NCBI GenBank assembly: GCA_934045075.1
Contig: OW203726.1
Span: forward strand, 17,113,988-17,177,987
Reading direction: 5' to 3'
Length of the DNA: 64,000 nt
DNA from: Yponomeuta sedellus
Lineage: Eukaryota > Arthropoda > Insecta > Lepidoptera > Yponomeutidae
This document shows positions 10,421 to 22,009 of this stretch, piece after piece. Under the pieces are notes generated by a model that ran no database searches, was not told where the DNA came from, and saw only the letters and a list, made by a program, of their open reading frames with translations. Position 1 is the first letter of the stretch, and each line of letters begins with the position of its first letter. The position numbers and the translations under genes were made by a program.

Positions 10421-12304
10421 CTCATTCTTTTTTCGTTTTTTATTATTTGATCTAACTTGTGCACGAGGTGGTCGAAAACTCGACCTAAGCAACACCTACG
10501 CAGCAACCAGAATTGTGCAACTGCACCGGTATAGCATGATCCAGCATTTACTTGCTAGTTGACACGGAATTTACAATCCCTACAACGGTTCCCAACCTGA
10601 CTCCCCATTCTGTAACTCTTCGCGGGGCGAATTTTCGCTCCGAAATTACGGAGTTATGAATGTATTTGAGAATTAGAAGTAGCAATTACCCGGTGGAGAA
10701 GTTCGAGAATAGAGCAACTAGATCTGTAGAGGGAGCCAAGAAATTACACCCGAAATAAAGGAGAAAATATCAAATTCGATGGCTATTCGAAAGAGTCAAT
10801 AAGATTCTTGAGTTAAAGTTTAGCCGAATAGTCTAGTTTTGTCCTAGTTCAGTTATCTTATGACAGCGAATCCTAGTTTGGGATCAGAACAACTGCTTAT
10901 GTTATTTATTTATTTTTGGGAAACTTGCAGCTTACATAAAAATGGATGGATCTTAGTGTAACTATAAGCTAAAAATAAGTTTCCGCATATGCTACCTAAG
11001 TAACAAACATGTGCAAGTTAATATAAAATGTTAATGTAGTTTAAACTACTTCAGCCTTATTTTATTATAAAAACCTAAATAAGTCCTGGTTTAAACCAAG
11101 ACTAAAAGATCTAGGATTGTTACGGTATCAAAGTTAGACCTAGATCAAATGTGTGTCGTTATTACAAATAGAAGACTATTCGAGGATCATTTAAACCAGA
11201 GATCAGCCATGGTTCAAATAATATTCACTGATTCGTTCATTCAATGCTGCGTTCCGTTTCACTAAATGGATATTATCTTCACATTTTAAACGCAAAAATA
11301 TTCATCATTGCGTTTAAAATACCTATGCATATGCGTAAATTATTGTTCTTTGTTGAGGTTCCAATCAAACTAAAATGAGCACTATTAATTATTATATTGT
11401 TATTGAAGCGTTTTTATAATCAAGTGGCTACTCTCGTGTGAAATGGAGTGAAATATTCGAGCGCGCGCGCCAATCCGAGACGTCAAAAATTTTCTGAAAA
11501 AGTTTCATACTGGGAATACGTAGGTATGAAATAATACAATAAATACAAGTCAACAATTTTTTCGCCAAAACGTTTTGTGAACCTATATTTGTATATCGAA
11601 AATCTTCGTCACTTAATTCGAAGGGATTCACACGATGACGAAGTCTGCTGGATCGCCGAGACGTCTCCAGCATATCAATGGCGTCCATAATATAAATTAT
11701 TTATTGCTATCTATCACACACACGAAACCAAACAAATTCAAACGTCAATTTGGAGGTTAGTCCATAGATAAACCATAGATTATGTCCATATTATTATCAA
11801 ATCAAGAAATGAATGAGTGTTTTATAATTGCAAAGAAATCTGCAATAAATCACTCCTGTAAGCGTTTTCACACAAAATGCAATGTAAAAATGGCAATGTC
11901 TTAGCGGACATAAAAATGTCCGCTAAGACAAAATGTCAACCAATGCTAAAGTTTCTTGCGGTATCAAACCGATAATAGTTTCCTTATAAAGTTAGGAATC
12001 TCTGATTTATGCAGTACGCTCAAAGTTCATTGCTCCGTTCAATGAAAACAAGAGCACCCACCGACTGACGATTTGTGTAATGGACTTTGTCTTCTTATAG
12101 GACCATTCATCTCCGATGGGAAAGCATGCATTATTTAAATGCATCACAGTCTCATGAATCAACCAATTTCTACAATCAAAATTGCTTGATATCGAATGTT
12201 ACAGAAGGCTTTTGCTACTTCAAAATGGATACTTGAACAAGTCTGACTTTAGGCATCTCGTGCTTAATCGACACAAAAAAAAGAAACTTAGAAACAATGT
12301 ACAT
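10421..12304. other. No gene seen; one small hairpin
   Basis: AT-rich. A hairpin at 11897-11930 has 15-bp perfect arms ('tgtcttagcggacat') around 'aaaa'. Open frames at 10344-10562 and 11428-11688 have no recognisable motif. 10905-10985 may be a reversed LINE 3' UTR. Confidence 0.45.
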
Positions 12305-12405
12305 TATCATCATCATCAAAAGCCCCCCTCTCCCCACTGCTGGGTATATACCATTTTCCCATAACGCCATCTTTCGCGGTATCTCGCCATTCGCATCTAC
12401 GGGCT
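12305..12405 (-). repeat. LINE tail, reversed ('cccagcagtggg' family)
   Basis: Plus strand has (cat)n, 'ccccactgctgggtatatac', 'cataacgccatctttcgcgg' and 'ctcgccattcgcatct'. It is the reverse complement of 38735-38825, where the tail reads forward and ends in a tga-rich microsatellite. Confidence 0.65.
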
Positions 12406-13484
12406 CTCTGACGACTTGGACACATCATAAAAAAAACACCATATCATCTACAGCATAGGTACTTCATATAAAATCAGTGAATCATCAATGACAGTCATCA
12501 ACGGAAATGCTCGTTCGTGTTCAATACTCGTCCTTACGCTAGAACAGATAAGTAAGGCTCAACATGGGTTGTTTTTGCTTTCTGTACAGTACAGAGCAGG
12601 GAAAGCATCAACCTTTCCCACCGGCACTCTACTGAAATGCGATTTTGTAATGTATTTTTTCTTGTTTTTTTACTTTTTAAATATCTATTGCTATTTTATT
12701 CTTTACGTGACCACGTAACCAACCATTTTTTTAATAAAAATGTAAAGGTTCATCAGTTGTTGACTGTACGAAGAGTCGATGACCCAGTGACCGCGAGGCG
12801 ATGATTCGTCAACGCCAGCAGGGTCAAGGTACATTACTCCGTCACCCAGGGTCCTAAATAAGGGGCCTTATCAGTGGGATCCCTGCAGGGCTCTAAGGCC
12901 GGTATTACAGAACGATGCTCAAGCACAGATTGATCTCAGATCGCCCAATCATTACTCGAGCGCTGAATCGATGCCCAAGCACTCCCTTTATTTTCAAACA
13001 GTTCCTGAGTAGAGATCAGCCAATCACTGCTTATGTAGAGATTCAGAACTGCAATCAGATTGTCTATGATCAAAGTTTGTTTTCTATGACAAGAAAAATA
13101 CAAGTGTTGATTTTTACTCCGTTTTACGCATGTTACAAAAACGTGACAATAAAACTTAGTAAATTATGTCAAATATACAGAGGAAACTAAAATAATCTTT
13201 ATGTATTCGTAAATAAAATGTTCAAAGTTTCTTTAGTTATTAGTTTGTAATGAACCGTATATTTAAAGAAAGCAAAACGTTCACGCTTCTTGTTTATTTA
13301 TTCGCTTTGAGTACAGAACGGAACGTAACAAATGTCGATAAAAATTCTCTTGACGTCTGTCTGTTTATTAAATTACTAATATCTGTACATAGTCGGTGTG
13401 GTTTAATTTGAACATTAATCGCTGTTTTGAAACAAGATGTGAAAAAATGAGAACAAGGAACCTCACCATAGTGGAAAGAATCCT

Positions 13485-14335
13485 CCTTGTGGAACATAAA
13501 AAGTCAACTCACTGCAGAGGAGAGGGTCCTCCTCGTAGAAGACAAAAACTCAACTTCATGGCGGTGGAGAGGAACCTGCTCATGGAACATAAAACTTCAA
13601 CTTCACCGCAGTGCACAGGAACCTGCTCGTTGGACATAAAACTTCAACTTCACCGCAGCGGAGAGGAACCTGCTTGTTGAACATAAAACTTCAACTTCAC
13701 CGCAGCGGAGAGGAACCTGCTCATTGAACATAAAACTTCAACTTCACTGCAGTGAAGAGGAACCTGCTTGTTGGACATAAAACTTCAACTTCACCGCAGC
13801 GGAGAGGAACCTGCTTGTTGAACATAAAACTTCAACTTCACCGCAGTGGAGAGGAACCTGCTTGTTGAACATAAAACTTCAACCTCACCGCAGTGGAGAG
13901 GAACCTGCTTGGTTAACATAAAACTTCAACCTCATCGCAGTGGAGAGGAACCTGCTTGTTGAACATAAAACTTCAACCTCACCGCAGTGGAGAGGAACCT
14001 GCTCGGTTAACATAAAACTTCAACCTCATCGCAGTTGAGAGGAACCTGCTTGTTGAACATAAAACTTCAACCTCACCGCAGTGGAGAGGAACCTGCTCGG
14101 TTAACATAAAACTTCAACCTCATCGCAGTGGAGAGGAACCTGCTTGTTGAACATTTAAATAAATGTTTTCTTTCTTTCATAAAACTTCAACCTCACCGCA
14201 GTGGAGAGGAACCTGCTCGGTTAGCATAAAACTTCAACCTCATCGCAGTGGAGAGGAACCTGCTTGTTGAACACAAAACTTCAACTTCACCACAGTGGAG
14301 AGGATCCTCCACGAGGAAGATAAAAAGTCAACTTC
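13485..14335 (+). repeat. 47-bp minisatellite, about 18 units
   Basis: Unit reads 'acataaaacttcaacctcac' then 'cgcagtggagaggaacctgc' then 'ttgttga'. Successive units start 47 bp apart (e.g. 13681 and 13728). Two unit types alternate in the right half ('cttgttga' and 'ctcggtta'). A 26-bp T-rich insertion breaks the array near 14155-14180. The period is not a multiple of three, so open frames across it are incidental. Confidence 0.9.
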
Positions 14336-14439
14336 AACACAGCGGATTTATAGAATATGTGTCAATCATGTTACAAATTTATGAGCAATAAAAAAGCTGA
14401 GATTGTCTTACAGATTATTTTATTTATTCCTCTTTGTGA

Positions 14440-14628
14440 ATGTCTTGTTGGCCTAGCCGCTAAGGCGCTTGGTTACCAAGACCGAGCTTGTGAGTTCGAT
14501 TCCCACTGTGGGCCTATATATTTGTACAAGTGACCACAGTCTCTGGGTACTTTCATGTTTGTGACGTTCTTGCCTGATTATCAAAGTACAGGATATCCTA
14601 GTTTGGGACCAAGTGAAGTGATTGTGTT
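14440..14628 (+). mobile_element. tRNA-derived SINE-C
   Basis: A-box-like 'ggcctagccgctaaggcgct', B-box 'gagttcgattcccactgtgg', then the family body ('tttcatgtttgtgacgttct', 'ggatatcctagtttgggacc') and end 'gtgattgtgtt'. A matching but 3'-trimmed copy sits at the same place in the second transposon (53930-54075), so it predates the split of the two copies. The 5S-SINE inserted into its 3' end. Confidence 0.7.
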
Positions 14629-14874
14629 CGTCATCAACCCTTGTATGTCCCCACTGCTGGGGCACGGGTCTCTTCCTGCATCGCAAAAAGGTTAAGCCAT
14701 ACTCTACCACGGGGGCCAAGTCCGGGTTGGTGGAGGATTGTAAGACAGTAGCGGGTCTTACAGTCAGAAGTTATCAAGCCGCCGATAAGGCCTTTGACAT
14801 GGCTTAACGACTGCCATTATATGACAGCCGGCACCAACGGCTTAACGTACCTTGCGAAGCACGGAAGCGCTCGC
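14629..14874 (-). mobile_element. 5S-SINE copy with 14-bp target duplication
   Basis: Minus-strand, 5'-truncated copy flanked by perfect direct repeats 'gaagtgattgtgtt' at 14615-14628 and 14875-14888. That length is what target-primed reverse transcription leaves, so the family moves as a retroposon. The related transposon at 52.1-54.5 kb lacks this insert. Confidence 0.85.
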
Positions 14875-15325
14875 GAAGTGATTGTGTTGCGTGAAATTTA
14901 TTCAATGAAACCACCCCAATATAATTAATGTAATTGTTTTTGCACATAAACACTTATTAGAATCCATGCAGTAGGGGTCTTCAGCGTCCCTTAAATGCCT
15001 AAGGGGCTGCTGCTATCATTAACTATTTCGTCATAGTAATCATGGTTTTCGAATATATGAATTTTGCAATAAACATTCCAAATTGACAACTTTAATAACT
15101 GGCTGATCGACTCTCAAGCGTGGTTCCGACCACACTTGAGTAAATACAGATTTGATCTTTACTTAAGTAGAGATTGCTACCCAAGTATCGTTCTCGAATT
15201 AGCTATTACTCAGTTGAGTCGCGCTTGATGAATCTCGACTCAAGTAACTTTCTAAAATTAAATCCATACTCAAAACTAGTCTTAAGTAGAGATCGGCGCT
15301 TGAGTACGCTTCTGTAATACTGGCC

Positions 15326-15697
15326 TAAATGTCCATTTAGCTTATCGGTGGGTAAGGCAGTGTTGGATAGCGCCGCCGAAATAAAGCACTCAGCGGCTGG
15401 TCATGCAATATCGAAAGGTGCTCTGACGCGCTGCAATATCGAGTTCTAGAATTCGGAATAGGGTATGTTTCCGATAACCAATACTAGAACTAGAGAATAG
15501 ATTACAAACGAAACAAGTAAACGACTTTCAACCAAAATTGTAAACGTTTGCCTCTGTAGACTTTACCATAACGAGGGTGTACTTTCTAGGAGAAGTGAGG
15601 TGTCACGTTGCAGTCTTATCTCTTTGCGCCAAATAGAACACACAAATTGAGTCAGTTTATTGCTCACACAGTCAAATACAAATAGTCGGGAAACGAC
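15326..15697. other. No gene seen
   Basis: Unassigned sequence following the transposon; no motif recognised. Confidence 0.4.
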
Positions 15698-16105
15698 AAT
15701 GGTTTCACACTGGACGATAACTATGACTGAACGACATTTGGGTAAATGTGGTGTCACTGTCATCCAGCTTAAAACCGTCCAATGACCAGTTTCACTTTGA
15801 ACGATAACCGTAACGACACGACATCATCGGACTGGTACCTAGTTTCATACATTTACTAAGCTTGTTGTGCGAATGTTGTGTAAACATTGTATGAATAATA
15901 ATAACTTTCACATAACACAAAAACTTGTCATGGTCTCAAACTAGGATACCCCGTGCTATCGTATCCAGGGAAGGACATCACAAACATGTGTACAAATGTA
16001 CGGCGGCACCCAGTGCGAATCGAACCTATGACATGATAATCTAACTAATCCAACCATATTGATCAATTTGACACTGGTTATCGTCCAATCTGGAACGGGT
16101 CAATG
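15698..16105. mobile_element. Possible inverted-repeat element interrupted by a SINE
   Basis: 'cacactggacgataac' (about 15705-15720) recurs in variant form near 15800 and appears inverted at 16071-16088 ('acactggttatcgtccaa'). Between them a reversed SINE-C (15935-16065; 'aactaggataccc', 'cagtgcgaatcgaacctatg') is inserted. True ends were not resolved. Confidence 0.35.
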
Positions 16106-16424
16106 TCAAATTGCAAGTCAAATTACGAGCAGTTACACAGAAACTTAACGATAAGCCGGAAGCTTGATAAAATCAAGGTAGGTTAGGTCCAGGTGCATAA
16201 AATACCATGTGGAAATTCCAACAAAACGCAGTACAAACAGAATCTCGAATAACAATAATTCATGCGAAGCGAACAATGGACGAGGTCTCGTAATCGTTTA
16301 ACAAATGGACAACTAATTCAAATCCTCGCTATTATCGGACTACCATTGAACTCGATCCAAAGCTCTTTAATCTTACCTCAAGTACAGTCAGCTACATTTT
16401 TTCTCGACTGGTTGTTCCGCTTAG

Positions 16425-16500
16425 TCTCTTAGCCTCTTTCCCACTGCTGGGCGAAGGCCACTCCTCCTGCTTTCCTTCTCTGCCTAGCACCAGCCACTTT
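16425..16500 (-). repeat. LINE-tail fragment, reversed
   Basis: 'cctctttcccactgctgggc' followed by 'gaaggccactcctcctgctt' is a reversed non-LTR tail of the 'cagcagtggg' type. Confidence 0.45.
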
Positions 16501-16811
16501 GCACTATTCCGCTAATAATGCATTAAGTTATGGTCGCCCGCCTGCCACAACGACAGTCAGTGTAATTTTTGCGGAAACCAGTCGGTCGCAATTTTTCCCA
16601 CAAATCTGAGCCCATAAGAAAATAATATTCTTTACTGTACGCCAGGAAAAGACAAACATAAAATAATTACAAAGATACAGCACAATTGGCGGCCATTGTT
16701 GCTTATTTATAACCTACGATATAGAGTTGCTGAAGGAAAAGTTAGACGGGTAGTTGGTGCAAATATGAATATTGATATAGATAGATAAAAACATTCTGCA
16801 ATGGCCAGCTA

Positions 16812-17069
16812 CAGTCTATTTATTCTTACTTGTCCAATTTAGTAAACAAGATTCTACCCGTAAACTGTAACTTTTTAGTCCAGAACTGCCATATTTCCAT
16901 AAATGAAGTAACTTGGAACACTCTTTTAGATAACACGCTGCCAATTTTATAAACAAAAGTTCATGATAGTTCACGAATTTGCGAGAAAATGTCTAGTTTA
17001 GGCATCTAATCTCAATTTTAAGGTTAGTATCTTGTCTACTAAATTGGACAAGTAAGAATAAATAGACTG
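16812..17069. mobile_element. Tc1/mariner-like MITE
   Basis: 258-bp non-coding element with TIRs of about 42 bp beginning 'cagtctatttattcttactt'. Right arm 17028-17069 is the inverted copy with one mismatch seen. TA dinucleotides flank both ends (16810-16811, 17070-17071). Near-identical arms suggest recent activity. The rest carries no transposase frame. Confidence 0.8.
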
Positions 17070-17146
17070 TAAAGTTAGTTGCATTATAATGTTTGTTACT
17101 TCATAGTTTGTCTTGGTGTATGTATATCTACTTGGCAAAAAGGTTT

Positions 17147-17210
17147 AACAAATACCTTATTACAAATGCAATAAGGTATTTGTTAATCAAGGTTTAACAA
17201 ATACCTTATT
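17147..17210. repeat. Hairpin plus extra copy of the arm
   Basis: 'aacaaataccttatt' occurs at 17147-17161, inverted at 17170-17184, and again in direct orientation at 17196-17210. Confidence 0.8.
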
Positions 17211-18537
17211 ATTAATAAAACATTGGCCCCACTATAACACTCTTAAGACAGAGTAAAAGCCGGTTTGTTTTAGTTAAATCGAATTGTTATAAATAAGACT
17301 CTAATGGCGTTATTTATAAAAACATGATTCCTCTGCACTCCTCAAATGCAGTTTTTTGATCTTTGCGTACGTCTTTTAACTATACCTAAATCTCCAGTAC
17401 AGACTATTTCAATTAACGCTTATCGAGTGTTTTAAGAAATCTGCCTAGTTTTTAATGATGTTTTGTACATATTTTAATAATAATCAAAATATTGAAGCTT
17501 CCAAAGAAAGCCTAGATTCTTACCTTGTATCTCTAATTAAATCTATTTCATTCAATTCTACTAATACAAAAAAAATTGCAAGTATGATTGTGACCTAATT
17601 ACGCAAAAAAGAATTGAGCTGATTTGGTACATTTGACAAACAATACATTCTAATTGAAGTAAAATATTATTGTTGTTCAAAACATAGTTACGAGAAATCA
17701 AGTTTGTAACAAACTAATGGACCGATGAAGACAGGACACAAAGTTAGTTACGAGTACTTTTATGTTTAAACGTAGAAATAAACTAATTAAAAGAATCTTC
17801 TTTTCAATCTTTTCAATAAGAGCTACGTTATTAAACTTTTTGATTTCACTGAAGGTACGAGGTAATCTATCCATCGATGCAATACGCTACGTACTATAGG
17901 GGTAACGGAGCTTTCATGATTTGATAACATTGTTAATTTGTCATTCATAGACAGACCTGTTTGTATATGTAGGTGCACGCAGGAATTTATGTAGGCTCTA
18001 ACTATACGTATACATAGAAAGTCGAAGGGATTCTCTTTAAAACGAGTGCTTACGATAAATAGGTAATAAAATATATACGACTTCGATAACACTGTTAATT
18101 TGAATTTATAATTGAATATAGAAACTGGTGATGAGAAACAGCATAAAACAGATAAAAGTTAATTTGCAAAGGTAAAAGTTGTAAATCGTAGTGTTTCGTG
18201 CAAAAGTCAAGTAGCAATCGTAGCACTGCAATTAATTCTTTTTTTTTTTTTTTCAAATACCAAAATTTTTACATGTAAATAAATGACTACAATCGTTTGG
18301 TGCTAAATCTATTGTACAATATTCTTGTCGTTGCATCCTGTCTCCTAAACTAGGCGAAAAACCTGTATCTTAGGAGAAGGTGAAATTAAATTAAAGCATA
18401 AAACATGTGCGTACAAACTTTCGTCGAGATACATTGAGCGGACGACTGTCAGTCAATATAACAATATAGCAATATTATTTGCATGCAAGAAAAACTAATA
18501 TGACAAAATAACAGTTTTTAGCCACTCAGATTAAGGT
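17211..18537. other. No gene seen
   Basis: AT-rich; poly-T tract near 18239-18254. A frame at 17823-18092 has no recognised motif. Confidence 0.45.
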
Positions 18538-18615
18538 GCGTGTGTTTGTTTGTGAGATTGTGTGTGTGTATGTGTGTGTGTGTGTGTGTGTGCTTGTGTG
18601 AATATGTGTGGGTAT
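18538..18615 (+). repeat. (GT)n microsatellite
   Basis: Imperfect gt/tg dinucleotide run with the longest pure stretch near 18568-18592. Confidence 0.9.
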
Positions 18616-18837
18616 GTGCGAATTACAAAAGAAATCTAGGTAAGTCATTTTAAATTTCAATTTAGGTAATAGTGATTACACCCACCTCGTTCACACCTTT
18701 ACATCTTGTTTGATTTTGTACCATTGTACCAGCTTAGCAATCCAAATTCGAATTAAATAGACAGACCTTTTATATAAACTGTTCACTCTCTTCTATGGTA
18801 ATTTATAGAGCGTGTAATAAATTTTACATAGACCTAA

Positions 18838-19035
18838 TACATTTAAAAATGGGTGGTTCTACTCGGCAACACGAATAAATACACAAATACAGTTTGTTTG
18901 GTCTTAGGTTCGATTCCCGCTTGAAGCCACCGTACTTGATTTACATTGTAGAAATGGCCTCACTCTGACCTTGCTTGGTTACCATAGCACAGGGTTGTCC
19001 TAGTTTGGGACTAGAACAGGTGATTGTGATGTAGT
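18838..19035 (+). mobile_element. tRNA-derived SINE-C
   Basis: 'cttaggttcgattcccgctt' (B box), 'ccttgcttggttaccatagc', 'cctagtttgggactagaaca' and 'gtgattgtga' follow the order in the other SINE-C copies. The A-box region is degraded. Confidence 0.65.
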
Positions 19036-19760
19036 AACCTACTAACAACATTTACCAGTGATTTTTTTTTAAATTGCTAATACCATCAGCTGTCATTTTA
19101 ATGTCGCAGGTTATAACTTTAGCATGGAAGAGAGATATCCAAGTTTTCCCGTTTATTTATGTATCCTATTTACGTAGAATATTCTTATCCTATCTTATAA
19201 CTATAACGTAAGATCTTATCAGATAAGTGAAAAATATTCTATAAAATATTGCACACCAGAGCACAAGCATAAAAAATTAAAAAGATAAACAGTTCACAAT
19301 TAATTGGCAGTAATATAATAAACTAAAATATTATATATTTCGTGCGATTTTAAATTAGATAACCTTCGGTATTATCGCTTTAATTACGTTTAAGTGACTA
19401 CTTCATGATTACAGTTGTAGGTAAAGACTAAATTCACAATTCAAATTAAACCGGTTTAGGGAAACCCACCAGAAGTAATTTACACATTGGTTCATGTAAT
19501 TGTACGCACGCTAACAAAACGTTATGAAACTCAGTCACAATGCACAAAACGTCTTTCTAGTAAAGGTTGTAACACATTAAATTTACAAAATAACATCGCT
19601 TTCATACGCTGGCACTGTCAGTAGCATCTTACGGAACGTTATTTATGAAATACAAAACAGTAGTTTGTGCTAAAGAGGCCAAGGAATATTTAACAATAAA
19701 ATGTAAATGCAACAAACAAGCAAGATACAATGTGCGACGCTAGGGGCCTCCGTTTCATTC
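19036..19760. other. No gene seen
   Basis: AT-rich DNA without recognised motifs. Confidence 0.4.
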
Positions 19761-19849
19761 ATGACAATTCGATGTGCTTTGCAAAGTATATTAACCCACA
19801 GATTCACAAGTAGAAAAACCCGGCTTCACAATGTACATCGAATTATCAT
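19761..19849. mobile_element. Small inverted-repeat MITE, copy 1
   Basis: 'atgacaattcgatgt' at the left faces 'acatcgaattatcat' at the right. A 93-bp relative at 29177-29269 has the same termini and TA at both ends, which suggests a Tc1/mariner-type MITE. Confidence 0.6.
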
Positions 19850-20749
19850 AATAAACTACGAATTGAAGTTATACGAAACGCGGCACAGGGGTGCAGTCCC
19901 TTAAGTCCTCCACTGTATGGAGTCGTCTAATTTAGCCTACTCCGAGCTGTCATATTTTGACACTTTGAAGTCGTCTAAATGCTTGTCACAAATTTCTAAA
20001 CTCGATAGAGTCACAGATTAGATAATAGTTACTACGTAACAGATACATCACTCCCATACTAAAGCGAAAATACCTACGCTATAATAGCCTACAAAATCTT
20101 AATAATAATAACTACTGTTCACAGCGAGGAGAAATATACCATAAGTACCCGCTCAAAGAGTCGAGATTGTGTTGCCCACCGTGCGACTCACGTGCAAGCG
20201 CGTCATCGCACGAATGCGCTAGGGTTGTACCTATGATGATTATTACTGTAATAAAACGAATGTTGTGAAATAACCATATTTATTTGTCAAAAATATGTAA
20301 TATAAAATGACAAGCTGCCTTTGTTTGAGTTGTTATTAGATCAGGCCTCCCTATTATCTCAAGCCAATTGCGGCGTCTGAAAAGCAAACATTAAGGTATC
20401 AAACTTAATTTTTCGTCACTGTGGGCGATTTTGACCGCCACGTTTAATCCTGAAATTGGAATGGGTTCTATTTGTCCCTCTCTATTCCTAGACAAATATC
20501 TAAAAAGAAGGGGACAGACAAAACTGATTTTAGTTTTTGGATTGGGCGTGGCGGTCAGAGTCGACCACATTATATTGGTTTGAATTCGAGAAATACGTAA
20601 ATATTTGACATCCATGTTTGTTGTACATGTTTTGTTTCTAATTTTTACTACGAAACACTAAAAAGCCAATTTAGTTGCTAAATTAAATTAACATTAAAAA
20701 CAAATACACGATTATACTATTTTTATTTTTAATGCACTAACAAGGCTAA

Positions 20750-20811
20750 GGCTATCCGTGCCAGCGCTCTACCAATTGAGCTCAATTGGTAGAGCGCTGG
20801 CACGGATAGCC
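20750..20811. repeat. Perfect 62-bp palindrome in SINE-A
   Basis: 31 bp followed directly by their exact inverse, centred on GAGCTC (20778-20783). The right half is the normal A-box to anticodon-arm part of SINE-A ('ctcaattggtagagcgctgg'). The left half is an inverted duplicate replacing the normal upstream part. Confidence 0.9.
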
Positions 20812-20872
20812 AGAGGTTGCGGGTTCGAATCCCGGCATGGGTGAAATTTTTAGCATCTAAATAGGTTTTTAA
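20781..20872 (+). mobile_element. SINE-A copy inside left arm
   Basis: Runs from the A-box region through B box 'gcgggttcgaatcccggcat' to tail 'ctaaataggtttttaa'. The right arm of the giant repeat lacks it, so it inserted after the arms were made. Confidence 0.75.
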
Positions 20873-20878
20873 ACAAAT

Positions 20879-20985
20879 ACACGCACGACAAATATGGTTA
20901 ACTACCATCAATAAAATATTACTAAAGTAGTAATATTTTATCGATGGTAACTACCCATCTTTGTCGTGCATGTATTTGTTTTTCA
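20879..20985. mobile_element. ~104-bp palindromic MITE, left-arm copy
   Basis: Nearly one inverted repeat, from 'caaatacacgcacgacaaat' to 'atctttgtcgtgcatgtatt', with an AT-rich centre. The right-arm counterpart is 22403-22506. Confidence 0.7.
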
Positions 20986-21304
20986 CGACTCCACGACTTT
21001 TAGCAACTGCTGGAGCGAACTATTATAAAATTGATATTTTTGGCATTTTCCATCAATTTACGACTATGATTGTTGTGCATTTTTAAAAATGTTCAGTATA
21101 GCCACAGTACAGCCGTGAAAACGTGACAGACAGAGACACTTACGCATAATAATGTTAGAACGGATGTGGTTATTTAGAATCAAAATTAACAAGTCCACGA
21201 AAAAAAGCAGTTACCTTTATATATTTATTTTACTTTTATAGTACCTACCTACCTAAATGTTTAAAGAAATAAATATAAGATTTAAAATACCACTTACCTT
21301 TCTT

Positions 21305-21400
21305 CGTCTCTCGGCAGTGAAAAAAATGATAATTCTTCATTTGTTCTTTTACCTTTACACTTTACGTGGTTTCGGCATTACGAGTAGTAAACGCGGGAAA
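21305..21400 (-). pseudogene. Degenerate THAP exon (left arm)
   Basis: Inverted counterpart of 22010-22105. The part encoding 'SFFSLPRDEER' and the splice donor after it are kept. The segment that encodes the C-x4-C pair in the right arm is altered and shortened, and in-frame stops follow the ATG. The zinc ligands are therefore lost in this arm. Confidence 0.65.
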
Positions 21401-22009
21401 CGTGCGGTGCGAGCGCTCAGGCGGGCGTAGCGGCCCTTTGTCGGTTGTATCGTGGACGATACGCCGAGCGGCAGGTATAAAACGCGTGACCTTGAGCGAG
21501 TGACGGACGCCTGATAGAGTGGAAAGTTACGTAATACAAGGACAGGGTTCTCATAGCGCTCAACGTCAATTCAGGGTTTATTTTGGCAATTCGACGTTCA
21601 ACGCATTGGTTCACGCAAGTCGCACGTAAACGTATAGCAAGTCGAGTCTTCCAACTGAATAGGTGCTAATCCAGGTCCGCATTTCATAAAACACAAACTC
21701 ATACTTTATTATGACAACCCCTTCAGTTGATAGTAATTGAGAGGACCGTCAGCGACAGCTCAATCTAGCCGAAAAGTAAGTAGTTTTTTAGTGTCTGAGG
21801 GCAATTAGTATGGTGTCGCTAGCCAATCCAAGCACTTCGCAATGAATTAAATGTTGAATTTCGGTCCCGTCTGCTTAGTAGCTAATACCAGGCGTCCGTC
21901 ACTCGCTCAAGGTCACGCGTTATATACCTGCCGCCCGGCGTATCGTCCACGATACAACCGACACAGGGCCGCTACGCCCGCACCGCACGTTTCCCGCGTT
22001 TACTCCTCG

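Larger units (their letters stand above)
12897..15325. mobile_element. 2.4-kb non-autonomous DNA transposon, copy 1 (PIF/Harbinger-like)
   Basis: The left end 'ggccggtattacagaacg' is the inverted counterpart of the right end, whose complement reads 'ggccagtattacagaagc'. The 3-bp target duplication is TAA (12894-12896 and 15326-15328). GG-start termini and a TWA-type duplication are usual for PIF/Harbinger elements. Subterminal zones carry repeated 'ctcaag/cttgag' words that could bind a transposase. No transposase frame is present. The interior holds a 47-bp minisatellite (13485-14335), a SINE-C (14440-14628) and, in this copy only, a 5S-SINE (14629-14874). The second copy is at 52064-54517. 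Confidence 0.8.

Noticed and set aside
13485..14335. CRISPR-like array
   Set aside because: Units are contiguous 47-bp tandem repeats without unique spacers, in a eukaryotic transposon.
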